Source: Poronia punctata
Lineage: Eukaryota > Ascomycota > Sordariomycetes > Xylariales > Xylariaceae
Assembly: GCA_022579005.1 (NCBI GenBank)
Contig: MU401475.1
Coordinates: 62,001-126,000 of the forward strand
DNA length: 64,000 nucleotides
Reading direction: 5' to 3'
The translations under genes and the position numbers were made by a program. Positions 62,439 through 64,000 of this stretch are shown piece by piece (within the stretch, counting starts at the first letter, position 1; every line of letters starts with the position of its first letter). Below the pieces are notes generated by a model. The model saw nothing but the letters and a program-made list of their open reading frames with translations. It made no database searches and was not told the DNA's origin.

Positions 62439-63439
62439 GGGGAAATTTTCTTTTTAAAAAAATTTAATCTACCTTTGGGACACGATAATGGGTGTGAGGA
62501 TACACTAGATGAAAGGCAAATGAAGGTGGACCCCCACTCAACACGGGCAACCAGTATTAGTTAGTACTTGATGGAGAGAACTGCCTTTCTATATCTCAGT
62601 ACTTTTGGTTTTTTTTAATAACTGTCAGCGAGAGAAAAAGAAGCATCGCCGAGCTCGGTGTTGGCATCGTCTCGACTGTCGGGGCTTGGATACTTAACGG
62701 GGGGGAGGTATGTTACGTCTCGGTTATGGATTTCGGGGGCGTTCGGACGTTCGGGGCTCAATATTAGGAGGAAATGTATCTATGAGTTTTTTTCCCCGAG
62801 TAATTCAAAAAGTTCATCATCATCATGACGTCGTGTTTTAATGTCTGGTTAAATGTTCACAGTCGGTGCTTTTATATGCGGTGTGCGCACTCGGCTGTAT
62901 AGGACGTCTGGAAATACCCTAAAGCACCAACCGTGCACGGTAAAACAAAAATACCATTCATGGGCTTATGGAATGTTGAGACTGTAACTCCAAACCAACA
63001 AAAAAAAAAAAAAAAAAAAGGTCTAGCATATGCTCCACAGGTAATAAATACAACGTGGTAAGTAATACTTCACCCCAAGAAGCCACAGACAGAAACTTAG
63101 AATAATGCTTACGTACAATATAAGCTACTGAGCAGGAGGCTTTTTTGATATTTGTCTAGAAGCCAAAAGGGGCTGGCTGTAGGCATCTGTCTGCGCATTA
63201 TCTAGGTAGGTTAAATAATTCTAGATCGAGATGAGAGGCGTCTATTCCCGCCCCGCTCTTCTAGCCTACGTTAAAGGGCGCCTTCATGGTGACTCCTTGG
63301 GAGTAAGCCTTGGTCCCCCAGACAAGACGCTCCTCCCTGTGCCTTGGTAAAAGGGGAAAGGTGCCCGGCGGGGTTTTAGTTTTTTGGCCTGGTCGTCGAT
63401 AACGCCCCGAGGGAGAGAGAGAGAATACAATCGGATTCT
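62439..63439. other. Intergenic region between convergent genes
   Basis: This lies between the 3' ends of the 61.2-kb gene and the minus-strand gene at the window edge. It contains a 20-base A run (63000-63019) and otherwise nothing I can identify. Confidence 0.6.
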
Positions 63440-64000
63440 TCACCTCCCGTATAATTCTCGGTAGGGCGCTAGTTGCTTCTCCCCGCATACCCGACTTATT
63501 TCACCGCTGGCATTCTGGTACTCGGCATCTAGGGTCCGTAAAGCCTTATCTCGGGCCTTCCCGTCTATCCCATACGCTTTAACGGCCTGGTCTACCGCGT
63601 GCTGGAAGGCTTGTTCCACTGTAAAGTAACGGCATTAGCGACACAGCACAAAGAGGAAGAGATTCTGTCTCCTGGATATTGTGAGATTATATGACATATA
63701 GACGCGGGACATGTTCGCTGGGAGCTCGGTGGATCTTTTTTTTGTTTTTTTTTTGTATTGGGATCCCAGTACAAGTAGGATGAAAAGAACAGTAAATACG
63801 GAAAGGTCTCACTCTGGGCTTCTATTGCGGTACGAGCGTCATCCAGTAAAAGTGCCATGTTGTAATCCATCAAAGTCCGTTTGATCTGGTCCGCAAGCCG
63901 AATCTCGGACTCGTACAAGGAGCAGAACTTGCATTTGCCGTCGAGGGTGTTTGGTGGCCGACCCGCATCTGGGGTAGGTTGGACTAGGGATGCTAGAGAC
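63440..64000 (-). CDS. Unknown protein, 3' part only (5' end outside the window)
   Basis: The visible model is complement(join(63440..63618, 63813..>64000)). The frame is open to the window edge and reads DAGRPPNTLDGKCKFCSLYE and onwards to DDARTAIEAQ. A 194-bp intron (63812-63619, donor GTGAGA, acceptor TTTACAG) joins it to MEQAFQHAVDQAVKAYGIDG and onwards to APYRELYGR and a TGA stop. The frame is kept across the junction. The visible part is about 120 residues, largely charged and helix-prone, with one CxxC pair (CKFC) that might bind a metal or form a disulfide. I do not recognise the family. The splice model is supported by phase and by consensus sites. Confidence 0.7.

Noticed and set aside
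63000..63019. A-run of 20 as the tail of a retroposed copy
   Set aside because: No gene-like sequence precedes it on either strand, and no flanking direct repeat was seen.

Overview
The window reads as nuclear DNA of a filamentous ascomycete (Pezizomycotina, most likely a Sordariomycete; order not resolved). The reasons are short GT-AG introns (48 to 194 bp, often with CTAAC- or CTGAC-like branch sites), conserved fungal housekeeping genes, an extremely AT-rich block with transition-only divergence between repeat copies (repeat-induced point mutation, RIP), and short TAGG/CCTA motifs scattered through the non-coding DNA.

Layout. 0.2-3.2 kb: UTP12/DIP2, a U3 snoRNP WD40 protein, on the plus strand with a tiny first exon. 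4.3-6.8 kb: a convergent four-exon gene for a RING-finger protein. 6.8-43.1 kb: about 36 kb with no gene I can support. Inside it lies an 8 kb AT-rich block (20.3-28.5 kb) holding two direct repeats, about 200 bp each and 6.8 kb apart, that look like the LTRs of a RIP-destroyed retrotransposon. A second, less mutated coding remnant sits at the right edge of the block, and a poly-G/N/poly-C assembly gap lies near 32.0 kb. 43.1-44.7 kb: a five-exon gene for a C2H2-type zinc-finger protein. 44.7-53.2 kb: no supported gene. 53.2-55.8 kb: APC2, the cullin-like subunit of the anaphase-promoting complex. 56.6-57.6 kb: a frameshifted, internally deleted remnant of an ABCC-type ABC transporter. 60.2-60.5 kb: a compact element with RNA polymerase III signals and a long hairpin. 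61.2-62.4 kb: an uncharacterised low-complexity protein gene. 63.4 kb to the end: the 3' part of an unknown gene running off the window.

The real genes do not form a cluster or pathway: ribosome biogenesis (UTP12), probable ubiquitin ligation (RING protein), probable transcriptional control (zinc-finger protein) and cell-cycle proteolysis (APC2) are ordinary chromosomal neighbours. The most unusual item is the minus-strand unit at 60298-60432. It has an upstream TATA box, a consensus A box, a consensus B box and an oligo-T terminator, and its transcript would fold into a near-perfect 30-bp hairpin in which every non-Watson-Crick position is a G-U pair only on that strand. It lies between inverted 23-bp arms. 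It may be a tRNA-derived SINE or MITE, or a Pol III hairpin RNA.

All exon structures were worked out by hand from reading frame, splice consensus and total length divisible by three. None is confirmed by transcripts.
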